Below are positions 33,138-42,158 of a stretch of 48,522 bases of DNA, one piece after another. The notes below the pieces were generated by a model that ran no database searches, was not told the origin of the DNA, and saw nothing but the letters and a program-made list of their open reading frames with translations. A program made the position numbers and the translations under genes. The stretch's first letter is position 1, and the number at the start of each line of letters is the position of its first letter. Source of the stretch: an uncultured Nitrosospira sp. (GTDB taxonomy: Bacteria; Nitrospirota; Nitrospiria; Nitrospirales; Nitrospiraceae); the NCBI GenBank assembly GCA_900696515.1, contig CAADGK010000128.1:1-48522 (forward strand), read 5' to 3'.

Positions 33138-34115
33138 TCAGATGACGCGATTCGGTGCCGCTCGACCCTCCAACACAGCTGCAATATTGTTCAAACACAC
33201 AAGTCCCATACGAACGCGAGTCTCGACCGTCGCAGACCCGAGGTGCGGAAGCAAAACGACGTTCGGAAGGGTGACCAAACCGGCAGAGACCGTCGGTTCT
33301 TGTTCATAGACATCCAACCCCGCACCGGCGATGGCTCCGGTCTTCAGTGCGGAGAGTAATGCGGCTTCGTCGATCACCGGTCCACGCGATGTATTGATAA
33401 GGAATGAAGAGGGCTTCATGGCGGCCAATTCTCGCGCGCCGATGAGATGGTGGGTCGCCTCGGTGAGCGGGACATGGAGAGAGAGAAAGTCCGATTCAGC
33501 GAGGAGATCGGGGAGGGATCGACGGATCCATACCATACCGGGTGGAGGAGAAACGGATTGGCGTCCCGCATACATGACGGGCATGCGAAAGCCGGCGGCG
33601 CGTTGAGCCACCGCTTGTCCGATTCGCCCCATCCCGATGATCCCGAGTGTCTTGCCTGAGACCTCAGATCCCAGCATCTGAGTCGGTTTCCATCCCGGCC
33701 AGGTGCCGGTCCGGACCCACGCATCACCTTCGACGATCCGTCTGGAAACAGCCAGTAACAGGGCCCATGTCAGGTCGGCCGTCGCGTCCGTCAACACATC
33801 AGGTGTATTGCTGACGACGATGCCACGTTGTGCGGCAGCAGCCACATCGATATTGTTATACCCAACCGCATAATTCGCGATGATCTTCAGCCGGGTTGAG
33901 CAACTCAACAGCGACGCGTCGATGCGATCCGTCAAGCTACAGATGACGGCATCAGCCTCTGCAAACCCTTCCCGGAGTTCGGTTGCGGTCGGCGGAGCGT
34001 CGGAGGGGAGGGGCAGCAGACGGTATTGTCGGGGGATTGCCTCCAGCACAGGCTGAGGGAGGAGGCGAGTGATGTATAAGGCAGGTCGATCCATGTTCGC
34101 TGGTCCGTTAGCCAT
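33138..34115 (-). CDS. D-isomer-specific 2-hydroxyacid dehydrogenase (glyoxylate/hydroxypyruvate reductase type)
   Basis: This 325-residue NAD(P)-dependent enzyme reduces 2-oxoacids such as glyoxylate or hydroxypyruvate. It shows ANYAVGYNNIDVAAAAQRGI, NTPDVLTDATADLTWALLLA, the nucleotide-binding GKTLGIIGMGRIGQAVAQRA (GxGxxG, about residues 155-175), LINTSRGPVIDEAALLSAL, the catalytic Arg/Glu region, and VVLLPHLGSATVETR with the catalytic His. TDATADLTWALLL favours the GyaR/GRHPR subgroup. It is divergent from a 2-hydroxyacid oxidase gene, with only 48 bases between starts, so the two probably act on related metabolites. A second ATG at 34094 could also be the start. Confidence 0.92.
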   Translation of the reverse strand: MANGPANMDRPALYITRLLPQPVLEAIPRQYRLLPLPSDAPPTATELREGFAEADAVICSLTDRIDASLLSCSTRLKIIANYAVGYNNIDVAAAAQRGIVVSNTPDVLTDATADLTWALLLAVSRRIVEGDAWVRTGTWPGWKPTQMLGSEVSGKTLGIIGMGRIGQAVAQRAAGFRMPVMYAGRQSVSPPPGMVWIRRSLPDLLAESDFLSLHVPLTEATHHLIGARELAAMKPSSFLINTSRGPVIDEAALLSALKTGAIAGAGLDVYEQEPTVSAGLVTLPNVVLLPHLGSATVETRVRMGLVCLNNIAAVLEGRAAPNRVI

Positions 34116-34118
34116 TCT

Positions 34119-34133
34119 AGGAGATTATCTCCT
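34119..34133. promoter_or_regulatory. Palindrome between divergent 2-hydroxyacid genes
   Basis: AGGAGAT-T-ATCTCCT is a perfect palindrome with seven-base arms and one central base. It lies between the divergent starts at 34115 and 34164. It may be an operator for both genes, but one arm could also be a ribosome binding site (AGGAG), so the symmetry could be partly accidental. Confidence 0.4.
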
Positions 34134-34163
34134 TGATCGACAACGGTCTTGTCCTTTGCCGGT

Positions 34164-37049
34164 ATGGCCGTTTACAATGCCATCGTTCTCATGGCATCGT
34201 CCACACTGATTCAGCCGACCAGATCCCGCGCCATCGCTCAAGACCTTCGGGCCGTTCTGGGCCCCTTGAAAGTCAAGGATGATCTACCCACCATTACGGC
34301 GTACGCCGTGGATGCGAGTATCTACCGTATTCCTCCGCAGGCCGTGGTGCTCGTGGAGTCAGAAGATGATATTGCCGCAACGATCAACTATGCCGTCTCG
34401 CGGGGGATTCCGCTCACTCCACGCGCGGCGGGCACCAATTTGACCGGGTCTGCGATCGGTTCCGGGATCATCCTCGATGTGTCACGCCTGAATCGGATTC
34501 TGGAAATCAATCGTGAGGAACAATGGGCGCGTGTGCAGCCGGGAATGGTCTTGGCCGAACTCAATCGGCAACTCAGTTCCCTGGGGCTGATGTTCGGGCC
34601 GGATCCCTCGAGCGGCGACATGTGCAAACTCGGCGGCATGATCGCGAATAATTCTTCCGGACCGCATACCCTGCGGTATGGATCCGTGAAAGACAATGTG
34701 CGCAGTCTTCGACTGTGCCTCGCGTCATCATCATGGCTCGATGCTCGAGCCTATCAACTCAACGATCCCGCGCTCGAACGGCTGCTCACCGCAGTGCCGG
34801 CCTTACGGGACGTGCTTGCACTGACACAGGCCCATACGGACCTTCTCGCGGCGAAACGGCCGACCGTCAGCAAGAACAGCTGTGGTTACAATCTCTTTGG
34901 AATCGCCGATGGACTAGCAACCGGCTACTTCGACCTGCCCAAGCTCTTCGTCGGGAGTGAAGGGACGCTTGGTATCATCAGTGAAGCCACCTTGGCATTG
35001 GTCGAGAAGCCCAAGGCCACATTGACCGCGCTCCTACATTTCGGAAGTTTGGAAGAAGTCGGCGAAGCGGTCCCTCGGTTGCTGACCCTGCGGCCCAGTG
35101 CATTGGAGGTCATGGATGCCAACACGCTCAACTTGATCGGACGAGCGCAACACGGGATTCCGGCCGAGGCGGTCGCCACTCTGCTGCTCGAGCTTGATGC
35201 GGACTCAGACGAGAGCGACCTTCGTGGACGGGCGGACGCCATGACGGCGATCTGCCGTCCCTACAACCTGGCGTCGAAGCCGACCCTCGCCTTCGAGGCC
35301 GAACGGCGAGAGCAACTCTGGAAGGCACGAAAAGCCCTGTACCCCACACTCTATCGATTCGATCCCAAGAAGAAGCCGATCAACTTCGTCGATGATGTGG
35401 TCGTGCCGGCGGAGCGGATCAGCGAGCTGATCCGGTACCTGGAGGAATTCTTCGACGGTCAACACGTACCGGTGGCGATCTTCGGGCACATCGGCAACGG
35501 GAACGCCCATATTGTTCCGCTCTTGAATGTGAATGATCCCGGAGATTTCGGGAAAATGGTCGAAGCCTATCGAGAGATCCATCGTACCGTCCTGAATCGA
35601 TTCGGCGGCTCGGTGTGCGGGGAACATGGTGATGGCCGCATTCGCGCTGAATTCGTCAAAACCATGTTCGGTGAGGAGCTCTACGATCTGTTCATCCGTG
35701 TCAAAGAAGCGTTCGACCCAGGCCATGTGCTGAATCCCGGCATCAAGCTCAGCAACGCCTCATTTACCGACCACATTGACTACACGAGACTCTCCAAATC
35801 TTGCGCCACCTGTGCCAAGTGCAATTCGGTCTGCCCCGTGTACGATGTCTTTCAGTCCGAGGACATGAGCTCGCGGGGCTGGTTCGAGATTGTGACGGCG
35901 AACGACTACAGTTACCTCGACTCAAAACGGGTTGTCGAAGCCTGTTTGAACTGTAAGTCCTGTCGCACCATCTGCCCGGCCGGGGTAGATGTGTCGGATC
36001 TGATCCTGCAGAAGCGTGCGGAGCATCCAAACAGACTGGCCGGTTGGATCTTTAGGCTGCAGGCGAAGGGTACTCTCTTTGAGTCATGCTTGCGATTCTT
36101 GGGAACCACCCAAAGCCTCTGGGACCGGCCCTTCGTCAGACTGATATTGGAGCGGATCACGGCACCGATCATGAAGCGCCTGGCGCCCACGGCGCGATTG
36201 CCGCATGATCTCCGGCTGCCGAAATTGGCACCGCGGCATTTGCGCGAACGGTATCCTCATTTGATTCCCGATGGAACGGACTCCTCTCCGACTCGGCCCG
36301 TGGCCTATTTCCATGGCTGCGCGGCGAACTATTTTGACGACGGAGTCGGCGATGCGGTGATCGAAGTTCTAAAAACACACGGTGTTGAACCGGCGCTGCC
36401 GCCGCAACGGTGCTCAGGGACACCGGTACAAACCTACGGTCATGTCAACCTGGTGCGCGAGGGAGCCCGATTCAACATCCAATCATTGGCTTCATATGAC
36501 ACCATCGTGACCGGCTGTGCCTCCTGTACACTCATGTTGAAAGATTATCCCACGCTCTTTGCCGAAGGGCCTGAACGGGTGCAAGCGGAAGCGCTGGCCA
36601 AGAAGGTCGTCCATATTTCAGAGTTCGTGGCGCGCTCACCGCAGCATCCGCCCATGGCCGCGAGTCCTGGTGGTACCCAACGCGTGACCTATCATTCCTC
36701 ATGCCATCTTCGTGCGGCAGGTGTCACAAAGGAACCAAGGCAGGTGCTGTCATCGCTGCCCGGCGTCAACTTTGTGGAGATGCAGGATGCGGACCGCTGT
36801 GCCGGCGGTGCCGGGACGTACGTGGTCAAAGACTATGACACGTCACGGAAGATCTTTGACCGAAAAGCCCGTGCAATTTCGAAGACCGGTGCGAATGTGG
36901 TGGCCACGAGTTGTCCGGCCTGTATGGTCCAGCTGAGGAATGGCGTGGACGACTCAGTCCAGGTGAAACATGTGGCGCAACTTCTTCAAGAGGCCTATCG
37001 GGCAGGTGAACATGAGAAGAGCGGAGTCATGCTCCCGGATCGTGTATAG
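34164..37049 (+). CDS. FAD-linked 2-hydroxyacid oxidoreductase fused to a cysteine-rich Fe-S domain (D-lactate/glycolate type)
   Basis: The 961-residue protein fuses a GlcD/Dld-type flavoprotein to a GlpC-like iron-sulfur part. The FAD-binding domain (about 25-230) has TPRAAGTNLTGSAIGSGIIL and GMIANNSSGPHTLRYG. The FAD-oxidase C domain (about 235-520) has FGHIGNGNAHIVPLL and CGEHGDGRIRAEFV. Two [4Fe-4S] motifs follow (CATCAKCNSVCPVYD and CLNCKSCRTICPAGVD), then two CCG-type cysteine domains (YFHGCAANYFDDG with RCSGTPV, and YHSSCHLRAAG with RCAGGAG and TSCPACMVQL). Such proteins oxidise D-lactate, glycolate or similar acids and pass electrons to quinone. The exact substrate is open. ATG 34164 is used; TTG 34149 and ATG 34191 are alternatives. 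Confidence 0.93.
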   Translation: MAVYNAIVLMASSTLIQPTRSRAIAQDLRAVLGPLKVKDDLPTITAYAVDASIYRIPPQAVVLVESEDDIAATINYAVSRGIPLTPRAAGTNLTGSAIGSGIILDVSRLNRILEINREEQWARVQPGMVLAELNRQLSSLGLMFGPDPSSGDMCKLGGMIANNSSGPHTLRYGSVKDNVRSLRLCLASSSWLDARAYQLNDPALERLLTAVPALRDVLALTQAHTDLLAAKRPTVSKNSCGYNLFGIADGLATGYFDLPKLFVGSEGTLGIISEATLALVEKPKATLTALLHFGSLEEVGEAVPRLLTLRPSALEVMDANTLNLIGRAQHGIPAEAVATLLLELDADSDESDLRGRADAMTAICRPYNLASKPTLAFEAERREQLWKARKALYPTLYRFDPKKKPINFVDDVVVPAERISELIRYLEEFFDGQHVPVAIFGHIGNGNAHIVPLLNVNDPGDFGKMVEAYREIHRTVLNRFGGSVCGEHGDGRIRAEFVKTMFGEELYDLFIRVKEAFDPGHVLNPGIKLSNASFTDHIDYTRLSKSCATCAKCNSVCPVYDVFQSEDMSSRGWFEIVTANDYSYLDSKRVVEACLNCKSCRTICPAGVDVSDLILQKRAEHPNRLAGWIFRLQAKGTLFESCLRFLGTTQSLWDRPFVRLILERITAPIMKRLAPTARLPHDLRLPKLAPRHLRERYPHLIPDGTDSSPTRPVAYFHGCAANYFDDGVGDAVIEVLKTHGVEPALPPQRCSGTPVQTYGHVNLVREGARFNIQSLASYDTIVTGCASCTLMLKDYPTLFAEGPERVQAEALAKKVVHISEFVARSPQHPPMAASPGGTQRVTYHSSCHLRAAGVTKEPRQVLSSLPGVNFVEMQDADRCAGGAGTYVVKDYDTSRKIFDRKARAISKTGANVVATSCPACMVQLRNGVDDSVQVKHVAQLLQEAYRAGEHEKSGVMLPDRV

Positions 37050-37102
37050 TAGCCCTGTTTTCAGATTGAGATGATGTGGGTGATGCGCCGGGTGGCTCTC
37101 TG

Positions 37103-37381
37103 ATGGTATCCATACAGATCTTCGGTCAGACCTTGCGTGCCGTTGTTGATGAGAGTGAGATCGAAGTACCCATTTCCGATACGACGACCGTGAAGCAACT
37201 CATCGAAGCCAACCCCGCACAACTCGGCGGGCTGCGTGCATTCATTCAGAACCGAGAGGTGCTCATTACCATCAACAAGAAGATCGGTTCGGAAGACTCA
37301 CCGGTTCGTGACGGCGATGTCGTGAAATTCTCCTTCCAGTCCCGTACCTCCTACGACGGCAACCGCGACATTCCGACCTAA
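37103..37381 (+). CDS. MoaD/ThiS-fold (ubiquitin-like) protein without a C-terminal GG
   Basis: The 92-residue protein begins MVSIQIFGQTLRAVVDESEI and continues TTVKQLIEANPAQLGGLRAF, VLITINKKIG and VRDGDVVKFSF, the pattern of the beta-grasp MoaD/ThiS fold. Sulfur-carrier members end in Gly-Gly; this one ends DIPT, so it cannot act as a classical sulfur carrier without processing. ATG 37103 is chosen because the fold starts there; the frame is open from GTG 37076. It follows the FAD/Fe-S gene by about 50 bases on the same strand and may be co-transcribed. Function unknown. Confidence 0.75.
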   Translation: MVSIQIFGQTLRAVVDESEIEVPISDTTTVKQLIEANPAQLGGLRAFIQNREVLITINKKIGSEDSPVRDGDVVKFSFQSRTSYDGNRDIPT

Positions 37382-37521
37382 TCCCCTCTCCGCACCAGCG
37401 TCTTATTGAAGGTGCCGGCTCCCATCGACGCCGAAAGGGCGAATCAGCGGAGGGTGGTCTGCGAAGAGACATGATTTCTGAGTGGACATCGATGTAAGCT
37501 GCCACGACCTGAGGTCCCGGA

Positions 37522-38835
37522 ATGCAACATGCGAGTCGATTTCCTCTCTATGCACAAGTCCTGCTTGCCGTGGTGTGCGGAGCCGTGCTCGGCGTCGTTT
37601 TCGGTCAAGAACCCTATCTGAACGGGCTTCGCAACGAACAGCTGGGAAAACTCGGACTGTGGGTGGTCTGGCTGTTGAAGACGCTCGCTGTGCCGCTCAT
37701 CTTCTTTGCGATTATCGACTCGCTGCTTCGTGCCAGCTTACCGCTGCGTCAGGGGGCGAAACTCATCCTGATTTGCCTGGTCAACGTTTCCGTGGCCATG
37801 GTGATCGGTCTGGCCATCATGAATCTCTGGCAGCCCGGCTTGGCCTGGTTGGGGCACGTGGATGAATTGCTCCACCTCGTGCCAGGCACAACCGTCTCAT
37901 CCTCCGCGCTGGCCAACGTGCAGGCCGGGTCACAAAGTCCGATCGAGTATCTGGCGTCCTATATTCCCCGCACCCTGACCAATCCATTTACAAGTAACAA
38001 TATCATCGGCGTCGTCCTTCTCGCTCTGTTCCTGGGTAGCACCCTGCGATACCTGTACGGCAAATCAGACCAGACGAGTGGAGCAGTTGTGATGGTCGCG
38101 CGGAGTATTGAACGCATCTATGGGTGGCTCGTCTTGATCCTTGAGTGGATTATTGTCGTGGTCCCCCTGGCCGTCTTTGGTGTCGTTGCCCAGGTCGTCG
38201 GCAAGTCGGGCGTTGGTGTGTTTTCCGTCCTCTGGATCTTCCTCGTGGCGATGCTGACAGGCCTGGCGGTCCACTCCCTTCTCTATTACCCCCTGGTGGC
38301 CTGGCTGGTCGGAAACAAATCTCCCAAGCAGTATGTGGGACAGGGGGCTGATGCCATCATGACGGCGGTTTCATGTAATAGTAGTTTGGCCACCGTGCCG
38401 GTCACGCTGCGCTGTCTGGAACGAATGCGGGTCTCGGCCCAATCGGCGCGCCTCGCAGCGTGCGTCGGGACCAATCTCAACAACGACGGCATCACGCTAT
38501 ACGAAGCGATGGCCGCGCTGTTTCTCGCACAAGCGTTGGGCTATGACCTCCCTATGGCAAAACAGGTCCTGATTGTCCTCGCGTCCATCATCGCCGGAGC
38601 GGGTGTCGCCGGCATACCGGAAGCCGGGCTGATTGTCTTACCGCTGGTCTTGGCCGCCGCCGGACTGCCGGATCAGGTCATCTTGGCCGCGATTCCCCTC
38701 ATCATGACGGTGGACTGGATCATCGCCCGCGCCCGCTCGGGTGTGAACGTTATGAGCGACATGCTCGTTGCCATTCTGCTCGATGCCGGAAAGACGACAA
38801 CTCCGATCAAGGCTCAGATCGACGCGGGCATGTAG
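37522..38835 (+). CDS. Dicarboxylate/amino acid:cation symporter (DctA/GltP family)
   Basis: The 437-residue inner-membrane transporter has about eight hydrophobic segments and the family landmarks: QVLLAVVCGAVLGVVFG, LLKTLAVPLIFFAIIDSLLRA, NPFTSNNIIGVVLLALFLG, the reentrant serine-rich SCNSSLATVPVTLRCLE, and NLNNDGITLYEAMAALFLAQ (in place of the common NMDGTA motif). It also has GAGVAGIPEAGLIVLPLVLAAAG and IIARARSGVNVMSD (in place of RT.xNVxGD). It probably imports C4-dicarboxylates or acidic amino acids with protons or sodium. The changed NLNND and ARSGVNV motifs make the substrate uncertain. Its 3' end overlaps the convergent vapC gene by 22 bases. Confidence 0.9.
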   Translation: MQHASRFPLYAQVLLAVVCGAVLGVVFGQEPYLNGLRNEQLGKLGLWVVWLLKTLAVPLIFFAIIDSLLRASLPLRQGAKLILICLVNVSVAMVIGLAIMNLWQPGLAWLGHVDELLHLVPGTTVSSSALANVQAGSQSPIEYLASYIPRTLTNPFTSNNIIGVVLLALFLGSTLRYLYGKSDQTSGAVVMVARSIERIYGWLVLILEWIIVVVPLAVFGVVAQVVGKSGVGVFSVLWIFLVAMLTGLAVHSLLYYPLVAWLVGNKSPKQYVGQGADAIMTAVSCNSSLATVPVTLRCLERMRVSAQSARLAACVGTNLNNDGITLYEAMAALFLAQALGYDLPMAKQVLIVLASIIAGAGVAGIPEAGLIVLPLVLAAAGLPDQVILAAIPLIMTVDWIIARARSGVNVMSDMLVAILLDAGKTTTPIKAQIDAGM

Positions 38836-39203
38836 AGGGACAGACCGGGAATCTTTGTGAAGTGAGTATCGAGGCTGTATACACGGCACCCATGGTCAAT
38901 GGCCAATGCCGCGATCAAGAGATCTGATAGCGGCAGGGTGATCCCTTTGCGAAGAAGCTGTGCCGAGAGGTCGCCGGTATGCATCCACGTCGAGGTGGTC
39001 ACTTCACGATAGGGTAAAGCCGACAGAGCATCAGAAAGGGTCACCCGTTCCGAGGACGTCCTGCACCCTTGGAGTAACTCGGCCAGCACGACGCCTACCA
39101 ACATCACATCGTCAGCATCGATAAGCAGATCCAGCGCGGCTTTTTCCTGGGAGTCCGGGCGGTTGAAGAAGGGAATCCAGACGGAGGTATCAGCGATGAC
39201 CAT
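38814..39203 (-). CDS. vapC: PIN-domain toxin VapC
   Basis: The 129-residue protein is a PIN-domain ribonuclease, the toxin of a VapBC pair. The four acidic residues expected at the metal site are visible: Asp5 (IADTSVW), Glu42 (LAELLQG), Asp94 (LPLSDLLIAALA) and Asp112 (SLDTHF). VapC toxins cut specific RNAs, often tRNA or rRNA, when the antitoxin is lost. The gene starts 14 bases inside the end of vapB. It overlaps the end of the convergent symporter gene by 22 bases, so its last seven codons are constrained by both proteins. Confidence 0.95.
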   Translation of the reverse strand: MVIADTSVWIPFFNRPDSQEKAALDLLIDADDVMLVGVVLAELLQGCRTSSERVTLSDALSALPYREVTTSTWMHTGDLSAQLLRKGITLPLSDLLIAALAIDHGCRVYSLDTHFTKIPGLSLYMPASI

Positions 39204-39429
39204 GGCGGCGGCGCTTTAACGAAGATTGATGCTGGAGTTCGACTGCTTCCAGCCGCTTCCAGTCCAGATCCAGATGGATAGTGCCGCTTAACGACTTGAG
39301 TTGATCCAGCTTTTTTCTTCGGATCAATTCCGCAGCAGCCTGGTGAATGGCATCGGTTTTTGTTTTGGCGGCGGTCACGTTCATCAGTTGCCGAATGAGC
39401 TTTTCATCAAGATCCAATGTGGTCCGCAT
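39190..39429 (-). CDS. vapB: VapB-type antitoxin
   Basis: This 79-residue protein begins MRTTLDLDEKLIRQLMNVTA, the ribbon-helix-helix N-terminus of VapB antitoxins, followed by KTKTDAIHQAAAELIRRKK and a C-terminal toxin-binding part rich in Leu and basic residues. It should bind VapC and repress its own operon. ATG 39429 has AAGGA about 7 bases upstream; the frame is open to 39489. The palindrome 30 bases upstream is its likely operator. Confidence 0.92.
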   Translation of the reverse strand: MRTTLDLDEKLIRQLMNVTAAKTKTDAIHQAAAELIRRKKLDQLKSLSGTIHLDLDWKRLEAVELQHQSSLKRRRHGHR

Positions 39430-39460
39430 AAGTCCTTCCTTGAATGATATGCTCCTATCG

Positions 39461-39479
39461 TATGCATGGTACATGCATA
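39461..39479. promoter_or_regulatory. vapB: Probable VapB operator palindrome
   Basis: TATGCATG-GTA-CATGCATA has perfect eight-base arms with a three-base centre. It lies 32 bases upstream of the vapB start. Antitoxins of this type bind such inverted repeats at their promoter. No protein-binding evidence is available. Confidence 0.65.
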
Positions 39480-39686
39480 AGTCAACCATTCCTCAAGGGG
39501 GGACGCACCGGGGCGCCGACGGGTTGGTGGGGTGGTAGGGTCTTCCATAACTCAAGACTCACCACCCACAATGTCCTGAGCTCACGTAGCCGTCAGACTT
39601 TCCATATCGAGAGGGGGTGCGTGATTTATTAAAGGGAAAAGGGTATCCTTCGGCGGAAAATGCTGGCGCTCGTGCAGATTTCATAG

Positions 39687-42155
39687 ATGGCAGACCTCGA
39701 CAAGAAATTGCTCAGTGAACGCGACATCTGCACCAAGTTCATCACGCCTGCGGTGAAGCAGGCAGGATGGGATGAGATGTCGCAGATTCGCGAAGAGGTC
39801 TACTTCACGAAGGGGCGGATCATCGTCCGGGGGAAGCTCGTCACACGCGGCAAGGCCAAGTTCGCCGACTACGTTCTCTACTATAAGCCGAACATTCCCA
39901 TCGCCCTCATCGAGGCGAAAGACAACCTTCACCCTGTCGGGGGCGGGATGCAGCAGGGGCTGGAGTACGCGGCGACGTTGGATATCCCGTTTGTCTTTTC
40001 GTCCAACGGCGACGGATTCGTCTTTCACGACCGAACGGGCCAGACCGAGAAGAGGGAAACGGACCTGTCGCTAAATGCCTTTCCGACGCCCGAAGCGCTC
40101 TGGAAGAAGTACCGTGCCTGGAAAGGCCTGGCTCCGGCGCAGGAAGAGATCGTCCTCCAGAACTACCACGACGACGCGAGCGGGAAAGAACCGCGCTATT
40201 ATCAGCGCATCGCCATCAACAAGACCATCGAAGCCATTGCCAAAGGGCAGAATCGTCTGCTCCTCGTTATGGCAACCGGCACCGGTAAGACCTACACAGC
40301 CTTTCAAATCATCTGGCGTCTCTGGAAAGCCAAACGCAAGAAACGCATTCTCTACCTGGCCGACCGCAACGTGTTGATCGATCAAACCATGGTCAACGAC
40401 TTCCGTCCGTTCGGGAAGACCATGGCCAAGCTCAGCACCGGTGCCAAGACGATCGAGCGTGAGGACGGAAGCACCGTTGACCTTCCTCTAGCCGTGGACA
40501 AAAAACATCGCCGGATCGATACATCCTACGAGATCTATCTCGGACTCTATCAAGCCATCACCGGGCCGGAGGACAGTCACAAACTATATCGGGAACTCTC
40601 CCGGGACTTCTTTGACCTCATCGTGATCGACGAATGCCACCGCGGGAGCGCCGCAGCTGACTCGGCCTGGCGGGAGATTCTTGACCACTTCTCCAGCGCC
40701 ACCCAGATCGGTTTGACTGCGACGCCCAAGGAAACCGAGTACGTCTCCAACATTCACTACTTCGGCAAGCCGGTGTATAGCTATTCACTGAAGGAAGGCA
40801 TCCGCGACGGATTCCTCGCGCCTTATAAAGTGGTGAAGGTTCATTTGGATGTGGATGTGGAGGGCTACCGCCCGAGCAAGGGAGAGATCGATAAATACGG
40901 CCAGGAGATCGAAGACCGCATCTATAACCAGAAAGATTACGACCGGAATCTGGTGATCGATGAGCGGACCAAGCGCGTCGCTCGCAAAGTGACCGAGTTC
41001 TTAAAGGAAAGTGGCGATCGATTCCAAAAGACTATCGTCTTCTGCGTGGATGTGGAGCACGCCGCCAGAATGCGTCAGGCCCTGATTAACGAGAACCACG
41101 AGCTTGTCCAACAGAATGAACGCTACGTCATGCGGATTACCGGCGATGATGCCGACGGGTGTGCCCAACTCGGCAACTTCATCGACCCGGAGGCGAAATA
41201 TCCTGTGATCGTGACCACCTCGCGTCTGCTCTCCACCGGGGTGGATGCGCAGACCTGCCGCCTGATTGTCCTCGACCGCGAAGTCGGTTCGATGACCGAG
41301 TTCAAGCAGATCGTCGGGCGCGGGACGCGCGTGCATGAAGACACCAAGAAGTACTATTTCACATTGATCGATTTCCGGAAGGCGACCAATCATTTTGCCG
41401 ACCCCGACTTCGACGGAGAGCCGGTGCAAATCTACGAACCGGGCGAACATGATCCGGTTGCGCCGCCGGACGATGTGCTGCCTCCGGCGGATGCGGAAGA
41501 CCCGATTCCTCCCAAGCCGGGGGAAGATGAGCGGGTCGTGGATGACCCAACAAAGCCGAACATCACCATTCCGCCAGGCGGGACTCAACCGCGCAAGTAC
41601 TACATCCACGGCGATGAAGTCAGCGTCATTGCGGAACGGGTCGAGTATCTCGACGAATACGGCAAGCTCGTTACCGAAACGCTGCGCGACTATTCCAAGA
41701 AGACGCTTCGGAAGCGTTATGCCAGCCTCACGGCTTTTCTCAAACAGTGGAATAGCGCCGAGCGGAAGCAGGCCATCATTGAAGAATTGGAACAGGAAGG
41801 CGTGTTGCTCGAACCGCTGGCCGAGGAAGTGGGCAAGGATCTCGATCCCTTCGATCTCATCTGCCATGTGGCCTTCGATCAGCCGCCATTGAGCAGGCGT
41901 GAACGGGTCGAGAATGTCCGCAAGCGGGATGTCTTTACCAAGTACGGACAGCAAGCACGCGCCGTGCTGGAGGCCTTACTTCAGAAATATCAGGATGAAG
42001 GCGTCACCAGCTTGGATGATCCGCAGATCTTAAAGATTTCACCGTTCGACACCATGGGCACGCCGATTGAACTGCTCAAGACATTCGGTGGACGGCCAGG
42101 ATTCGAGCAGGCCGTCCATGAACTCCAATCCGCCCTCTATCAGGGAGCCGCCTAA
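39687..42155 (+). CDS. hsdR: Type I restriction enzyme, R (restriction/translocase) subunit
   Basis: The 822-residue subunit has an N-terminal nuclease domain (Asp61 in FADYVLYY, Glu76 and Lys78 in IALIEAKDN), then a superfamily 2 motor with Walker [13 protein letters not shown] (about 193-204), DEAD-like DECHRG (315-320), LTATPKET, and a second RecA lobe with [15 protein letters not shown] and [13 protein letters not shown]. An acidic, Pro-rich linker ([20 protein letters not shown]) precedes the C-terminal HsdM-contact region. The architecture resembles EcoEI-type HsdR. The gene leads the operon, with R before M and S. It lies 3 bases upstream of hsdM. Confidence 0.96.
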   Translation: MADLDKKLLSERDICTKFITPAVKQAGWDEMSQIREEVYFTKGRIIVRGKLVTRGKAKFADYVLYYKPNIPIALIEAKDNLHPVGGGMQQGLEYAATLDIPFVFSSNGDGFVFHDRTGQTEKRETDLSLNAFPTPEALWKKYRAWKGLAPAQEEIVLQNYHDDASGKEPRYYQRIAINKTIEAIAKGQNRLLLVMATGTGKTYTAFQIIWRLWKAKRKKRILYLADRNVLIDQTMVNDFRPFGKTMAKLSTGAKTIEREDGSTVDLPLAVDKKHRRIDTSYEIYLGLYQAITGPEDSHKLYRELSRDFFDLIVIDECHRGSAAADSAWREILDHFSSATQIGLTATPKETEYVSNIHYFGKPVYSYSLKEGIRDGFLAPYKVVKVHLDVDVEGYRPSKGEIDKYGQEIEDRIYNQKDYDRNLVIDERTKRVARKVTEFLKESGDRFQKTIVFCVDVEHAARMRQALINENHELVQQNERYVMRITGDDADGCAQLGNFIDPEAKYPVIVTTSRLLSTGVDAQTCRLIVLDREVGSMTEFKQIVGRGTRVHEDTKKYYFTLIDFRKATNHFADPDFDGEPVQIYEPGEHDPVAPPDDVLPPADAEDPIPPKPGEDERVVDDPTKPNITIPPGGTQPRKYYIHGDEVSVIAERVEYLDEYGKLVTETLRDYSKKTLRKRYASLTAFLKQWNSAERKQAIIEELEQEGVLLEPLAEEVGKDLDPFDLICHVAFDQPPLSRRERVENVRKRDVFTKYGQQARAVLEALLQKYQDEGVTSLDDPQILKISPFDTMGTPIELLKTFGGRPGFEQAVHELQSALYQGAA

Positions 42156-42158
42156 CTC

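Noticed and set aside
40071-40385. Minus-strand frame near the hsdR motor region as a possible antisense regulator
   Set aside because: No promoter or ribosome binding site and the frame follows hsdR codon bias only.
41001-41954. 317-codon open frame on the minus strand
   Set aside because: It lies wholly inside hsdR, which has complete motifs on the other strand; no family resemblance. High GC content opens antisense frames.
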